This document shows, piece after piece, positions 16,547 to 25,139 of a DNA stretch of 46,765 bases. The stretch comes from Bacteroidota bacterium (lineage in GTDB: Bacteria; Bacteroidota; Bacteroidia; Cytophagales; Cyclobacteriaceae). Below the pieces are notes generated by a model. The model worked only from the letters and a program-made list of their open reading frames with translations. It did not search any database and was not told the origin of the DNA. Both the position numbers and the translations under genes were made by a program. The stretch lies in NCBI GenBank assembly GCA_027593175.1, contig JAQCJI010000015.1, forward strand, positions 1-46,765. Reading direction: 5' to 3'. Numbering within the stretch: the first letter of the stretch is position 1; every line of letters begins with the position of its first letter.

Positions 16547-18237
16547 TCCTCCAGCCCATTCTTGATCTAGTTGCAATCTGTGCGCACCACGGTATTCGGC
16601 AGGTAGTTTTATCACCTGGTTCCCGCTGCGCTCCACTAACGCTGGCTTTTGCACGGCATCCAGAGATGGAGGTCAAAACAATTTCTGACGAACGGTCCGC
16701 TGCCTTTATTGCCTTGGGGATGGCCCAGCAGCTGAAGCAGCCCGTGGTGCTCGTTTGTACCTCAGGCTCTGCAACACTCAACTACTTCCCTGCCATCGCA
16801 GAAGCATTTTTCCAACAGAATCCACTACTCGTGCTTACCGCCGACCGCCCCCCAGAATGGGTAGACCAGTGGGATGGACAAACCGTCTTTCAAGAGGAGC
16901 TCTATGGCAAACATGTTAAGAAGAGCTTCAAATTTCCTGATTCCTTTGCCCATCCAGATCAGGTGTGGGTTGCCCAGCGCACCGTAAACGAGGCCATTCA
17001 CCTGAGTCGCCAATTTCCTGCTGGCCCAGTGCATATTAATATTCCGTTGCGTGAACCTTTCTATCCCGAACAGGGAGAAGTTTTCGAGTTTTCCAAGCAG
17101 CCCCGCACCTTTCAGGTGGATTACCCAAACTACAACCTTGGCGCAGAAAGCCTAGCGAAGCTCAAGCAGGAACTTCAAGGCATAAGGCGCCTGCTACTAG
17201 TTCCGGGACAGCAGCAGCCTAATCCCGAAATCCTACAGGTGCTGGAGGAGTTAGCAAGAACTAAGCGAGTAGTCGTTGTTGCCGACAGCATTTCCAATAT
17301 GCAGGGAGAAGGCAGCATCACTTTACACGACCATTGGATGGGTGAGGAAGTGCTTCAGGACGATCTGCGTCCTGATTTACTCCTCACCTTTGGGAAATCC
17401 ATTATTTCCAAATCGCTGAAACTGTTTCTGCGAAAGCAGCAGGTAACGCATTGGCACATTCAATCGGATGGACAGGCCAAAGACACGTTTCAGAGCCTTT
17501 CACGAGTTTTGGCTAGCGAGCCACTATCCTTTTTACGTTGGATGCTTGGGGAGTTACCTATGCAGGACAAAGGCTATTTCCAAGGCTGGCAAGACTTGGA
17601 GATAGGTATTTCTGCTGGTTTGCCTGAAATTCTTCGGGGAGTGAAATTTGGAGAATATGGAGCACTAGCCACCGTTCTTAATCAGACACCAAGCACTAGC
17701 CTGATTCATGTGGCCAATTCCATGGCGATCCGCTATGTGAATTTTCTCGGAAGGCGAACACAAGAAATTTGCTGCAATCGTGGTACCTCTGGCATAGATG
17801 GAAGCATCAGCACAGCAGTAGGAGCTTGTTTGGTTCGAAATGGATTGGTTACCCTGATTACGGGGGATATGGCCTTTTTCTACGATCGGAATGCCTTTTG
17901 GCACAACTATACCCTGTCTAACTTACGAATCATCTTGCTCAATAACCATGCAGGAGGTATTTTTAGGTTGATCGATGGGCCAACAAAGCAACCAGAGTTA
18001 GAGGAGTATTTTGAGACCAAACAATCCTTGAGCGCTAAGTCACTTGCTTCAGAGTATAGATTTCACTATGCATCAGTCACTACTTCGGAGGAACTTGAGT
18101 CTGCCTTATTGAAGTTTTACGAACCTAGCCTTCAGCCAAAAATCATAGAAATAGATAGCAGTAGTCCTAGGAATGCCGATATCCTAAAACAAATAAAAGG
18201 AAGCATTTCTGCTTCCTTGGTTAAAAGGAGACTTTAA
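16543..18237 (+). CDS. menD: SEPHCHC synthase MenD
   Basis: ThDP-dependent enzyme that joins 2-oxoglutarate and isochorismate to SEPHCHC with loss of CO2. The 564-residue protein has the three-domain ThDP fold. Markers are VVLSPGSRCAPLTLAF, catalytic E50 in ISDERSAAF, NRGTSGIDGSIS, and the ThDP/Mg motif GDMAFFYDRN...NNHAGGIF (about 440-475). The start is TTG at 16543, overlapping the menF stop (TTGA). An in-frame TAG lies 24 bases upstream and no ATG or GTG lies between, so TTG is the only ordinary start. It ends near the convergent GH16 gene; no clear terminator was seen. Confidence 0.96.
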   Translation: MILQPILDLVAICAHHGIRQVVLSPGSRCAPLTLAFARHPEMEVKTISDERSAAFIALGMAQQLKQPVVLVCTSGSATLNYFPAIAEAFFQQNPLLVLTADRPPEWVDQWDGQTVFQEELYGKHVKKSFKFPDSFAHPDQVWVAQRTVNEAIHLSRQFPAGPVHINIPLREPFYPEQGEVFEFSKQPRTFQVDYPNYNLGAESLAKLKQELQGIRRLLLVPGQQQPNPEILQVLEELARTKRVVVVADSISNMQGEGSITLHDHWMGEEVLQDDLRPDLLLTFGKSIISKSLKLFLRKQQVTHWHIQSDGQAKDTFQSLSRVLASEPLSFLRWMLGELPMQDKGYFQGWQDLEIGISAGLPEILRGVKFGEYGALATVLNQTPSTSLIHVANSMAIRYVNFLGRRTQEICCNRGTSGIDGSISTAVGACLVRNGLVTLITGDMAFFYDRNAFWHNYTLSNLRIILLNNHAGGIFRLIDGPTKQPELEEYFETKQSLSAKSLASEYRFHYASVTTSEELESALLKFYEPSLQPKIIEIDSSSPRNADILKQIKGSISASLVKRRL

Positions 18238-18246
18238 CTTAAGTTC

Positions 18247-19362
18247 CTATTTTTTCTGAAAGACACGAATGTAGTCCAACTTCATTTCCTGAGGGAAAAT
18301 CGTACTTACATCGGGGCTACCAGGCCAACTCCCTCCTACAGCTACATTTAGGATGAAGAAGAAAGGCTTATGAAATTCATCCAATCCGGGAGGAGTGATG
18401 TCGATTACATGATATTTTACTCCATCCAGAAGCCAGATGATTTCTCGTTCGGTCCAATCGATAGAGAAGACATGATACTCATCATTGAAAATTCCAAATG
18501 GAAGACTTGTTTTTCCACCATAATTGGCATTGCTGCCAGCGTTGTCCCAATGCACTGTTCCATGAATAGTTCCATCTTTATTTTCTGCACTTCCGCCGAC
18601 CAACTCCATGATGTCAATTTCGCCACATTTGGGCCAACTGACCTCAGAGATATTTTCACCCAACATCCAAAGGGCCGGCCACAGGCCTTGCCCCTTGGGA
18701 AGCTTGGCTCGGATGTCAACTCTTCCGTAGGTAAAAAACCTTTTACCTTTGGTAATTAACCTAGAAGAAGTGTAATTCCTCGTGCCTGTGCTTTCCCTTT
18801 TTGCTGTGATGACCAGGTTACCATCTTGTAGGGTTGTGTTTTCCTTCTTGTAAAACTCCAATTCCTGATTACCCCAGCCGCAAAGAGCGGGACATCCATC
18901 CCCTATTTCAAAAGTCCAATCCGAAGAAAGCGTAGAACCGGAAAACTCATCTGACCATACCTTATTGTATCCCTCGTAGCTATCGGGACCGATAAAACCA
19001 GCATTTGGTCCAAGCCCCAATGTTGAGGCATTTATGGTCAAAGTCTGAGGGGAAACCACGAATTTAGTTTCGGTCAAATGTGCCTGTACCACCAGAATAA
19101 AATTTCCCCGCTCTTTATAAGTGTGCGTGGCAGATTTGCCCTCTACCTTACGGGTTACCTCCCCTGGTGTACCAAAATTAACTTTGAAAAAATTAGTATT
19201 ATCGGCAGAGAAGGTAGCCTTTACCACTCCATCTCCTAAAAACTCTACATCCACCAGCAAATTATCCGGTAGCTCCACCAGTGCTTCAGGTGCATCTTCC
19301 CCGCAAGAAAGAATAGAAAAGGCGAGTATAATAATGCTTAAAAATCGGATTAGCTTATTCAT
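18247..19362 (-). CDS. GH16 family endo-beta-glucanase (laminarinase-like) lipoprotein
   Basis: A predicted outer-membrane or surface lipoprotein that hydrolyses beta-1,3 or beta-1,3/1,4 glucans. The 371-residue protein has a signal peptide with lipobox ILSC (C20) and a PKD/Ig-like domain (about 30-112, including THTYKERGNFILVVQA). The GH16 domain runs from about 130 to the end. The catalytic motif is E248-I-D-I-M-E253 with D250 in CGEIDIMELVGG. Exact linkage specificity cannot be read from sequence. There is no SusC/SusD pair or other glycosidase nearby. It lies between menD and the decayed LysR gene. Its upstream region has a 12-bp direct repeat TCGGAAAAAATC at 19390-19401 and 19403-19414. 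Confidence 0.93.
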   Translation of the reverse strand: MNKLIRFLSIIILAFSILSCGEDAPEALVELPDNLLVDVEFLGDGVVKATFSADNTNFFKVNFGTPGEVTRKVEGKSATHTYKERGNFILVVQAHLTETKFVVSPQTLTINASTLGLGPNAGFIGPDSYEGYNKVWSDEFSGSTLSSDWTFEIGDGCPALCGWGNQELEFYKKENTTLQDGNLVITAKRESTGTRNYTSSRLITKGKRFFTYGRVDIRAKLPKGQGLWPALWMLGENISEVSWPKCGEIDIMELVGGSAENKDGTIHGTVHWDNAGSNANYGGKTSLPFGIFNDEYHVFSIDWTEREIIWLLDGVKYHVIDITPPGLDEFHKPFFFILNVAVGGSWPGSPDVSTIFPQEMKLDYIRVFQKK

Positions 19363-19526
19363 GCGTTTAGGTATTTCCTTCGAATATAATCGGAAAAAAT
19401 CTTCGGAAAAAATCCGGCAGTTATACCCTTAGTAGTGAAATCAGGAGAACTGCTTCTCCCGATTTTTTGAATAAAATAAATCATTAATCCCAGCTGACCA
19501 ATCTCAAAGAATGTCCATGGTGCTAG

Positions 19527-19895
19527 TCCAAAAAAGATGCCAATCTTACGAATCCTCAGTCCAATTTGTCCTTTTGAATCATTTCCACCTGTACACCATT
19601 ACTCCAGAATTGTCGTGATGAGGGGTTGCTCCAAATTGATTCGGGTGAGTAAGTTTGGAAGCACCAGGTTGGCGGCGGAACCTAAAAACCCAATTCGCAG
19701 CTCCCCTTCTCTACCTTCGGTAATTTCCTTGACTTGCTTTTTATCTTGCTCGAAAAGCGGTGCTTGCAATTCCTCTTCCAGCTGTTTGATTTGCCGGCTA
19801 AGTCCAGGCTGGGAAATGAATAAGCGGTCTGCAACTTTCCGGAAATTTAATTCCTCTGCCACCGCCTTGAAGTAGGTGAAATGTCTCAGTTCCAT
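19527..19895 (-). pseudogene. Decayed LysR-family transcriptional regulator
   Basis: The first ~50 residues from ATG 19895 are a normal LysR winged HTH (MELRHFTYFKAVAEELNF, then QPGLSRQIKQLEEELQ). Right after LFEQDKKQV the frame jumps to EGREGELRIGFLGSAANLVLPNLL, which in intact relatives sits ~35 residues later, so the linker helix is deleted. A stop follows after ITTILE (open frame 19599-19895). In another frame, 19527-19596 still reads QVEMIQKDKLD, a stop, then GFVRLASF, matching the usual LDIGFVRL of the effector domain. Deletion, frameshift and nonsense changes together mark a pseudogene. It was probably a metabolite-responsive regulator, perhaps of the divergent hut genes. Confidence 0.85.
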
Positions 19896-19934
19896 TGATA
19901 CTTTTTAAGTATCATATACTAATAAATATAGTAT
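19896..19934. promoter_or_regulatory. Operator-like ATACT/AGTAT half-sites between the LysR remnant and hutH
   Basis: TGATACTT (19896-19903) and AAGTATCA (19907-19914) form a perfect dyad directly against the LysR start codon. ATACT (19916-19920) and AGTAT (19930-19934) form a second dyad with a 9-base AT-rich spacer. Four related half-sites in 39 bases fit a LysR-type autoregulatory site; binding is untested. Confidence 0.4.
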
Positions 19935-19964
19935 TATTAGGTATTAAAAAGAACTCATAGATTT

Positions 19965-19992
19965 ACTAGAACTAGGCTGCGCCAGTTCTAGT
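19965..19992. repeat. Perfect 9-bp inverted repeat upstream of hutH
   Basis: ACTAGAACT (19965-19973) and AGTTCTAGT (19984-19992) surround a 10-base GC-rich loop, about 75-100 bases before hutH. It could be an operator or an RNA hairpin. Confidence 0.6.
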
Positions 19993-19994
19993 CT

Positions 19995-20045
19995 CAAAAT
20001 CCTTCGGGGTTTTACCAATTCAATACCAAAATCCCTCGGGGTTTT
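19995..20045. repeat. Direct repeat with small dyads in the hutH leader
   Basis: CAAAATCCTTCGGGGTTTT (19995-20013) and CAAAATCCCTCGGGGTTTT (20027-20045) differ by one base and start 32 bases apart, about three helical turns. Each has a small dyad (AAAAtCC/GGggTTTT). They end 21 bases before the hutH ATG. Confidence 0.7.
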
Positions 20046-20065
20046 GAAAATCCAAAAGGATAGAT

Positions 20066-21631
20066 ATGAACCTATTTTACTACGGAAAAGACCGGTTAAC
20101 CGCTTCCCTTGCCTTAGGTTTGGCTAGACACGAGATCAAAGGTGTCTTACTTCCTGAAACCAGAGAGAAGGTACAGGCATCTGCTGCTGCAGTAGCAGAA
20201 ATTACCAGCGGTGAGCGCATCGTGTATGGGATTAACACTGGTTTTGGACCTTTGTGCACCAGCAAAATTTCAGCTGAAGACACGAAGACCTTACAGGAAA
20301 ATCTACTAAAAAGCCATGCGGTAGGTGTGGGAGAAGCAGTAGATGAAGAAATTGCACGGCTGATGTTCGTACTGAAAGTGCATGCCCTAGCCCAAGGATA
20401 TTCTGGCATTCGCTTGGAGACGCTCGAGCGGATCTTGTGGATGATGGACGAGGGGGTAATTCCGCTAGTGCCCATCCAAGGATCTGTGGGTGCCTCTGGG
20501 GATTTGGCCCCACTCGCCCACCTATTTTTACCTTTGATTGGGCTGGGAAAGGTGAGCTACCGGGGCGAGGTACTTACTGCGGCTGAAGTGCTTGCCCAAT
20601 TTGGTAAGTCTACCTTGTCCCTCGGACCGAAGGAAGGGCTAGCGCTGATCAATGGAACCCAGTTTATGGCAGCCCATGGGATTAAGGTGGTTGAACGCTT
20701 GCACAGGCTACTTAGCCACGCAAGCATCACAGGAGCCATGATGATTGAAGGACTTCTAGGTTCTGTAGCACCCTTTGGCGCAGCCTTACACCAGTTGCGT
20801 CCCTATGCGGGCAACCTGCATGTGGCAAAGACCTTAGATCAGCTCTTGCAAGACTCCGAAATCGTCGCATCTCATAAAAATTGTTCCCGCGTACAGGACC
20901 CCTACTCCTTACGTTGCATGCCTCAGGTGCATGGTGCAAGTTGGAATGCTTACTTGCACTTAAAGCAAACCCTTGAAATCGAAATTAACTCTGTTACCGA
21001 CAATCCTGTGGTCTTTGATGCCCAGCATACTGTTTCGGGAGGACATTTTCACGGACAGCCCATTGCCTTACCTTTGGACTACGCAACGCTTGCAGCGGCC
21101 GAATTGGGAAATATCTCCGATCGGCGGATTTACCTTTCCATTGAAGGAAGTACCCCCGGTGTGCCCAAACTCTTGCTAAAAGAAACCGGGCTGAATTCAG
21201 GAATGATGATTCCCCAATACACCACCGCGGCACTGGCCTCAGAAAACAAAGGACTTTGTTTTCCTGCCTCGGCAGATTCCATCCCTACATCCTTGGGACA
21301 GGAAGATCATGTGAGCATGGGGAGCATTGGGGCGAGAAAAGCTCTCCGAGTTATTGACAATGTGGAAAAAATTCTCGGTATTGAACTGCTTTATGCCGCT
21401 CAAGCGATGGACTTCCATGCCCCCCTTAAATCTGGGAAAGTTCTACATACGCTCTACAGTCGGGTTCGAGAAGTCATCGAGCCGGTGGTCAGCGACAGAA
21501 TTCTGTATGAGGATATGGAAACAGCCATTAAGCTGGTAAAAAGCGGGGAACTATTGGAACTTGCCCAAGAGGTGGCACAGCAGGAAGGAGTCCCTTATAA
21601 CACAGAGTGGACAGCGCTATTTGCGTACTAA
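20066..21631 (+). CDS. hutH: Histidine ammonia-lyase HutH
   Basis: Deaminates L-histidine to trans-urocanate, the entry step of histidine use. The 521-residue protein has the catalytic Tyr in VYGINTGFGPL (Y54). The Ala-Ser-Gly triad that cyclises to the MIO electrophile is at 143-145 (GSVGASGDLAPLAHL). Also seen are EGLALINGTQ, VQDPYSLRCMPQVHG and NSVTDNPV. No residue needed for catalysis looks missing. First gene of the hut cluster; hutI starts 49 bases after its stop. The leader carries the repeat structures at 19896-20045. Confidence 0.97.
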   Translation: MNLFYYGKDRLTASLALGLARHEIKGVLLPETREKVQASAAAVAEITSGERIVYGINTGFGPLCTSKISAEDTKTLQENLLKSHAVGVGEAVDEEIARLMFVLKVHALAQGYSGIRLETLERILWMMDEGVIPLVPIQGSVGASGDLAPLAHLFLPLIGLGKVSYRGEVLTAAEVLAQFGKSTLSLGPKEGLALINGTQFMAAHGIKVVERLHRLLSHASITGAMMIEGLLGSVAPFGAALHQLRPYAGNLHVAKTLDQLLQDSEIVASHKNCSRVQDPYSLRCMPQVHGASWNAYLHLKQTLEIEINSVTDNPVVFDAQHTVSGGHFHGQPIALPLDYATLAAAELGNISDRRIYLSIEGSTPGVPKLLLKETGLNSGMMIPQYTTAALASENKGLCFPASADSIPTSLGQEDHVSMGSIGARKALRVIDNVEKILGIELLYAAQAMDFHAPLKSGKVLHTLYSRVREVIEPVVSDRILYEDMETAIKLVKSGELLELAQEVAQQEGVPYNTEWTALFAY

Positions 21632-21680
21632 AACTGGAAGTAAAAATCTGAGGGTGTCGTTTGAAACTTAACCCAACGTC

Positions 21681-22922
21681 ATGAAAAAATTAATCGGACC
21701 TATCCGCCAAGTTTTAACCTTATCCCAACTTCCCCTTAAGGGAGCCTTATCAGACGAGGAACTGGAAGTTATCTCGGAGGGAGGAATCTTGCTATTCGGA
21801 GAAAAAATCCTGAAGGTCGGTAAGTGGACGGAATTGAAAAAAGAATATCCCGAGGCGATACTGGAGGAGTTGGAAGGGAATTTTGTGGCTCTTCCTGGTT
21901 GGGTGGATTGCCATACCCACCTCTGCTTTGGAGGGAATAGAGCCAAAGACTTTGCCTTGCGGATCGCGGGAAAGAGTTACCTAGAAATTGCCGGTGCGGG
22001 TGGAGGGATTTGGAATACCGTCACCCAAACTCGCTCATTGAGCGTCGATGCGTTGGCGCAACTTACGGCTCAGCATGGGCAGCGACACTTTACTGAAGGG
22101 GTGACCACGATTGAAGTGAAGAGTGGCTATGGCCTTTCGGTAGCCGAAGAGTTGAAGATGCTTCGAGCCATTCGGCAGGCACAAGCTACCAGCTCGGCAG
22201 ATTTGATTTCCACCTGTTTGGCTGCTCACCTTTGTCCAAAAGATTGGAAAGGGAGTTCTTCAGACTACCTTCTTGAAATTTCCACCCACCTTTTTCCAGT
22301 TCTACTTAAGGAAAAGCTTTGCCATCGAATCGATGCATTTGTGGAAAAAAGTGCTTTTACCACTCAGGAGATCAGTCCTTACTTGGAAAAAGCAAAGCAA
22401 CTCGGTTTTGACCTCACTATTCATGCCGACCAATTTTCCACAGGAGGTTCGGAGCTAGCAGTGAACTTGGGCGCTCGATCTGCAGACCACTTGGAGGCTT
22501 CGGGAGATCGAGAAATTGCACTACTTGCCCAATCCTCCACCGTGGCAGTAGCCTTGCCTGGCGCTTCTATAGGATTGGGAATGGCCTTTGCACCAGCGCG
22601 TAAACTTCTGGATCAAGGAGCTTCTTTGGCCATTGCCTCGGATTGGAATCCGGGATCTGCGCCCATGGGCGATCTCTTGGCTCAGGCCTCCATCTTGGCC
22701 ACCTTCGAAAAATTGACTTCTGCAGAGGTAATTACAGGACTAACCTGCCGTGCCGCTGCAGCACTCGGTTTAAGTGATCGTGGAATATTAACCACTGGTC
22801 AATTTGCAGATATAATCCTTTTTCCCACTTCAGACTATCGAGACATTCTCTACTACCAAGGAAAAATGAAACCAGAGAAGGTGTGGAAGAAAGGAAAAAT
22901 TGCACTAGGTACAATGTATTAA
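21681..22922 (+). CDS. hutI: Imidazolonepropionase HutI
   Basis: Metal-dependent amidohydrolase that opens imidazolone-5-propionate to N-formimino-L-glutamate, third step of the pathway. The 413-residue protein has metal ligands H78 and H80 in WVDCHTHLCFGGNR, EVKSGYGLS, the His of TIHADQFS and the Asp of ASDWNPGS. A small beta-sandwich formed by both termini flanks the barrel. ATG at 21681, 49 bases after hutH, so co-transcription is likely. A 160-base gap separates it from hutU, with GTAC-rich repeats that begin at its last codons. Confidence 0.96.
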   Translation: MKKLIGPIRQVLTLSQLPLKGALSDEELEVISEGGILLFGEKILKVGKWTELKKEYPEAILEELEGNFVALPGWVDCHTHLCFGGNRAKDFALRIAGKSYLEIAGAGGGIWNTVTQTRSLSVDALAQLTAQHGQRHFTEGVTTIEVKSGYGLSVAEELKMLRAIRQAQATSSADLISTCLAAHLCPKDWKGSSSDYLLEISTHLFPVLLKEKLCHRIDAFVEKSAFTTQEISPYLEKAKQLGFDLTIHADQFSTGGSELAVNLGARSADHLEASGDREIALLAQSSTVAVALPGASIGLGMAFAPARKLLDQGASLAIASDWNPGSAPMGDLLAQASILATFEKLTSAEVITGLTCRAAAALGLSDRGILTTGQFADIILFPTSDYRDILYYQGKMKPEKVWKKGKIALGTMY

Positions 22923-23082
22923 GTACCAAGCACACTAGATGCAATACGAGATACGAAAGACGGACTTGAAATTAATTATAACGATGAACGTCGATTGTTG
23001 AATTAAGAAGAGGAAAAACATACAATTACATGAATGCCATACTTGGTACAAATTGGTGCAAAGCATTTTACTTCCCATAAAC
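22923..23082. other. hutI-hutU spacer with GTAC/CTTGGTGC-type repeats
   Basis: A 160-base gap in an otherwise compact cluster. AAGTACCAAGCAC (22921-22933) and TACTTGGTAC (near 23040) are related in inverted orientation, and similar words occur at 8734-8764. A separate promoter for hutU-hutG is possible, but none is clear. Confidence 0.4.
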
Positions 23083-25083
23083 ATGCAATTCAAAGACCAA
23101 ATCCATCAAGGAATTCCCAGCCAGTTGCCTCCAAAAAAGGAGCGGACAGCTGGCATTTCCCACGCTCCCAAGAGAAAGGACCTACTCACCGCTGAGGAAA
23201 AAAAATTAGCGATTCGAAATGCCTTGCGCTATTTTCCCAAGGACTGGCATACCACCTTGGCTCCTGATTTTTTGCAGGAATTGCAGGACTATGGACGCAT
23301 CTACATGTACCGATTTATGCCGGACTATGCTCTCAAGGCAAGGCCGTTGGAGGAATATCCTGCCAAGTGCCAACAGGCGGCAGCAATACAATTGATGCTA
23401 CAGAACAACCTGGATCCTGCGGTGGCACAGCATCCGGAGGAATTGATTACCTACGGAGGCAATGGGGCAGTGTTTCAAAACTGGGCGCAATACCTTCTTA
23501 CCATGCGGTATTTGGCGGAAATGACTGAAGAACAAACGCTTCACCTCTATTCGGGGCATCCCATGGGGCTTTTCCCCTCCTCAAAGGATGCGCCTCGGGT
23601 AGTTGTAACCAACGGGATGATGATTCCCAATTACTCCAAACCGGAGGATTGGGAACGCTTCAATGCCCTTGGCGTCACCCAATACGGACAGATGACCGCA
23701 GGTTCCTTCATGTACATTGGTTCCCAAGGCATCGTCCACGGGACCACCATCACCGTGATGAATGCCTTTCGGAAGAAATGGGGCCAATATAGCTCCCCAA
23801 AAGGAAAACTCTTTCTTACCGCAGGCCTAGGTGGGATGAGCGGAGCACAGCCTAAAGCAGGAACTATTGCAGGTTGCGTGACCCTATGCGCCGAAATCAA
23901 CCCCACGGCGGCCTACAAGCGACACCAACAAGGTTGGGTAGATGAACTCATCAAAGACCTAGATCTCCTCGTGGCGCGCGTAAAAAAGGCCAAATCTGAT
24001 CTTGAAGTCGTTTCCATCGCATACCTAGGCAATGTGGTAGACCTCTGGGAGCGACTGGATAAAGAAAAAATACTGGTCGAACTCGGTTCGGACCAAACCT
24101 CTCTTCACAACCCTTGGGCTGGAGGATATTATCCTGTGGGGCTTTCTTTCGAAGCTTCCAACCAGCTGATGGTCGAAGATCCTCAAGCCTTTAAAGGGCT
24201 TGTACAGGAGTCCTTGCGTAGGCAGGCTGCTGCTATCAGTCGACATGTGGCGAGGGGAACCTACTTTTTTGACTACGGCAATGCCTTTCTCTTGGAAGCA
24301 TCTCGCTCCGGTGCGGCGGTGATGGCTGAAGAGGGAAATGACTTCCGCTACCCGAGCTATGTCCAAGATATTTTGGGTCCAATGTGCTTTGATTATGGCT
24401 TTGGACCCTTCCGCTGGGTGTGTACGTCTGGGAATCCCAAAGACTTGCGGAAAACAGATCAACTGGCGGCAAAGGTGCTGCAGGCTCTTTTAGCAGATGC
24501 TCCGCCTTCCATCGCCCAGCAGTTGCAGGATAACCTGACTTGGATCCAAGAGGCAGAAAAAAATAAGCTAGTAGTCGGTAGCCAAGCGCGCATCTTGTAT
24601 GCGGATGCATCCGGTCGGGCAAAAATTGCCTTGGCCTTCAACCAGGCCATTGCCTCGGGGCACCTGTCGGCACCGGTCGTGTTGGGAAGAGATCACCACG
24701 ATGTCAGTGGAACGGATTCCCCCTACCGGGAAACGAGTAATATCTACGATGGTAGCCGTTTTACGGCTGATATGGCTGTTCACAATGTGATTGGGGACAG
24801 TTTCCGAGGAGCAACCTGGGTATCCATCCACAACGGAGGAGGCGTAGGTTGGGGAGAGGTCATCAACGGAGGATTTGGACTGGTATTGGATGGTAGTGAG
24901 GATGCAAGCAGAAAGGTGCAATCCATGCTCTTCTTTGATGTCAACAACGGGATCGCTCGAAGAGCTTGGGCACGAAATAGCGGTTCGATCGAAGCGATAC
25001 AGCGAGAGATGGACCGAAGTCCAGCCCTTCGCGTCACCCTCCCCCAACTTGTGGAAGACAGCCTCCTAGAGGGCTTAGTCTAG
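23083..25083 (+). CDS. hutU: Urocanate hydratase HutU
   Basis: Adds water to urocanate to give 4-imidazolone-5-propionate, using tightly bound NAD+ as electrophile. I start at ATG 23083 (MQFKDQIHQGIPSQLP), not the in-frame TTG at 23053. The 666-residue protein is about 100 residues longer than Pseudomonas or Bacillus HutU (about 550-560, recalled), and I recall Bacteroidota forms being long. Motifs: ITYGGNGAVFQNWAQY, YSGHPMGLFPS, TAGSFMYIGSQGIVHGTT, the Gly-rich LTAGLGGMSGAQPKA of the NAD site, and the Cys in FRWVCTSGNP. HutI and hutG flank it. Confidence 0.96.
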   Translation: MQFKDQIHQGIPSQLPPKKERTAGISHAPKRKDLLTAEEKKLAIRNALRYFPKDWHTTLAPDFLQELQDYGRIYMYRFMPDYALKARPLEEYPAKCQQAAAIQLMLQNNLDPAVAQHPEELITYGGNGAVFQNWAQYLLTMRYLAEMTEEQTLHLYSGHPMGLFPSSKDAPRVVVTNGMMIPNYSKPEDWERFNALGVTQYGQMTAGSFMYIGSQGIVHGTTITVMNAFRKKWGQYSSPKGKLFLTAGLGGMSGAQPKAGTIAGCVTLCAEINPTAAYKRHQQGWVDELIKDLDLLVARVKKAKSDLEVVSIAYLGNVVDLWERLDKEKILVELGSDQTSLHNPWAGGYYPVGLSFEASNQLMVEDPQAFKGLVQESLRRQAAAISRHVARGTYFFDYGNAFLLEASRSGAAVMAEEGNDFRYPSYVQDILGPMCFDYGFGPFRWVCTSGNPKDLRKTDQLAAKVLQALLADAPPSIAQQLQDNLTWIQEAEKNKLVVGSQARILYADASGRAKIALAFNQAIASGHLSAPVVLGRDHHDVSGTDSPYRETSNIYDGSRFTADMAVHNVIGDSFRGATWVSIHNGGGVGWGEVINGGFGLVLDGSEDASRKVQSMLFFDVNNGIARRAWARNSGSIEAIQREMDRSPALRVTLPQLVEDSLLEGLV

Positions 25084-25139
25084 ATTGATTAACCCTCTAT
25101 TTGCTAGCTGATAGCAGTAGGAGAATTTGAAAAAATCCG

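Noticed and set aside
18201-18240. GGAAGC/GCTTCC hairpin as the menD terminator
   Set aside because: It lies inside the menD coding end and is not followed by a T-run.
19599-19895. 98-residue HTH protein as a functional mini-regulator
   Set aside because: LysR effector-domain remnants continue out of frame beyond its stop and the linker is deleted, so a pseudogene explains it better.
24568-25047. 159-residue minus-strand ORF inside hutU
   Set aside because: Shadow of hutU; its sequence has no domain and the hutU frame carries conserved motifs throughout.
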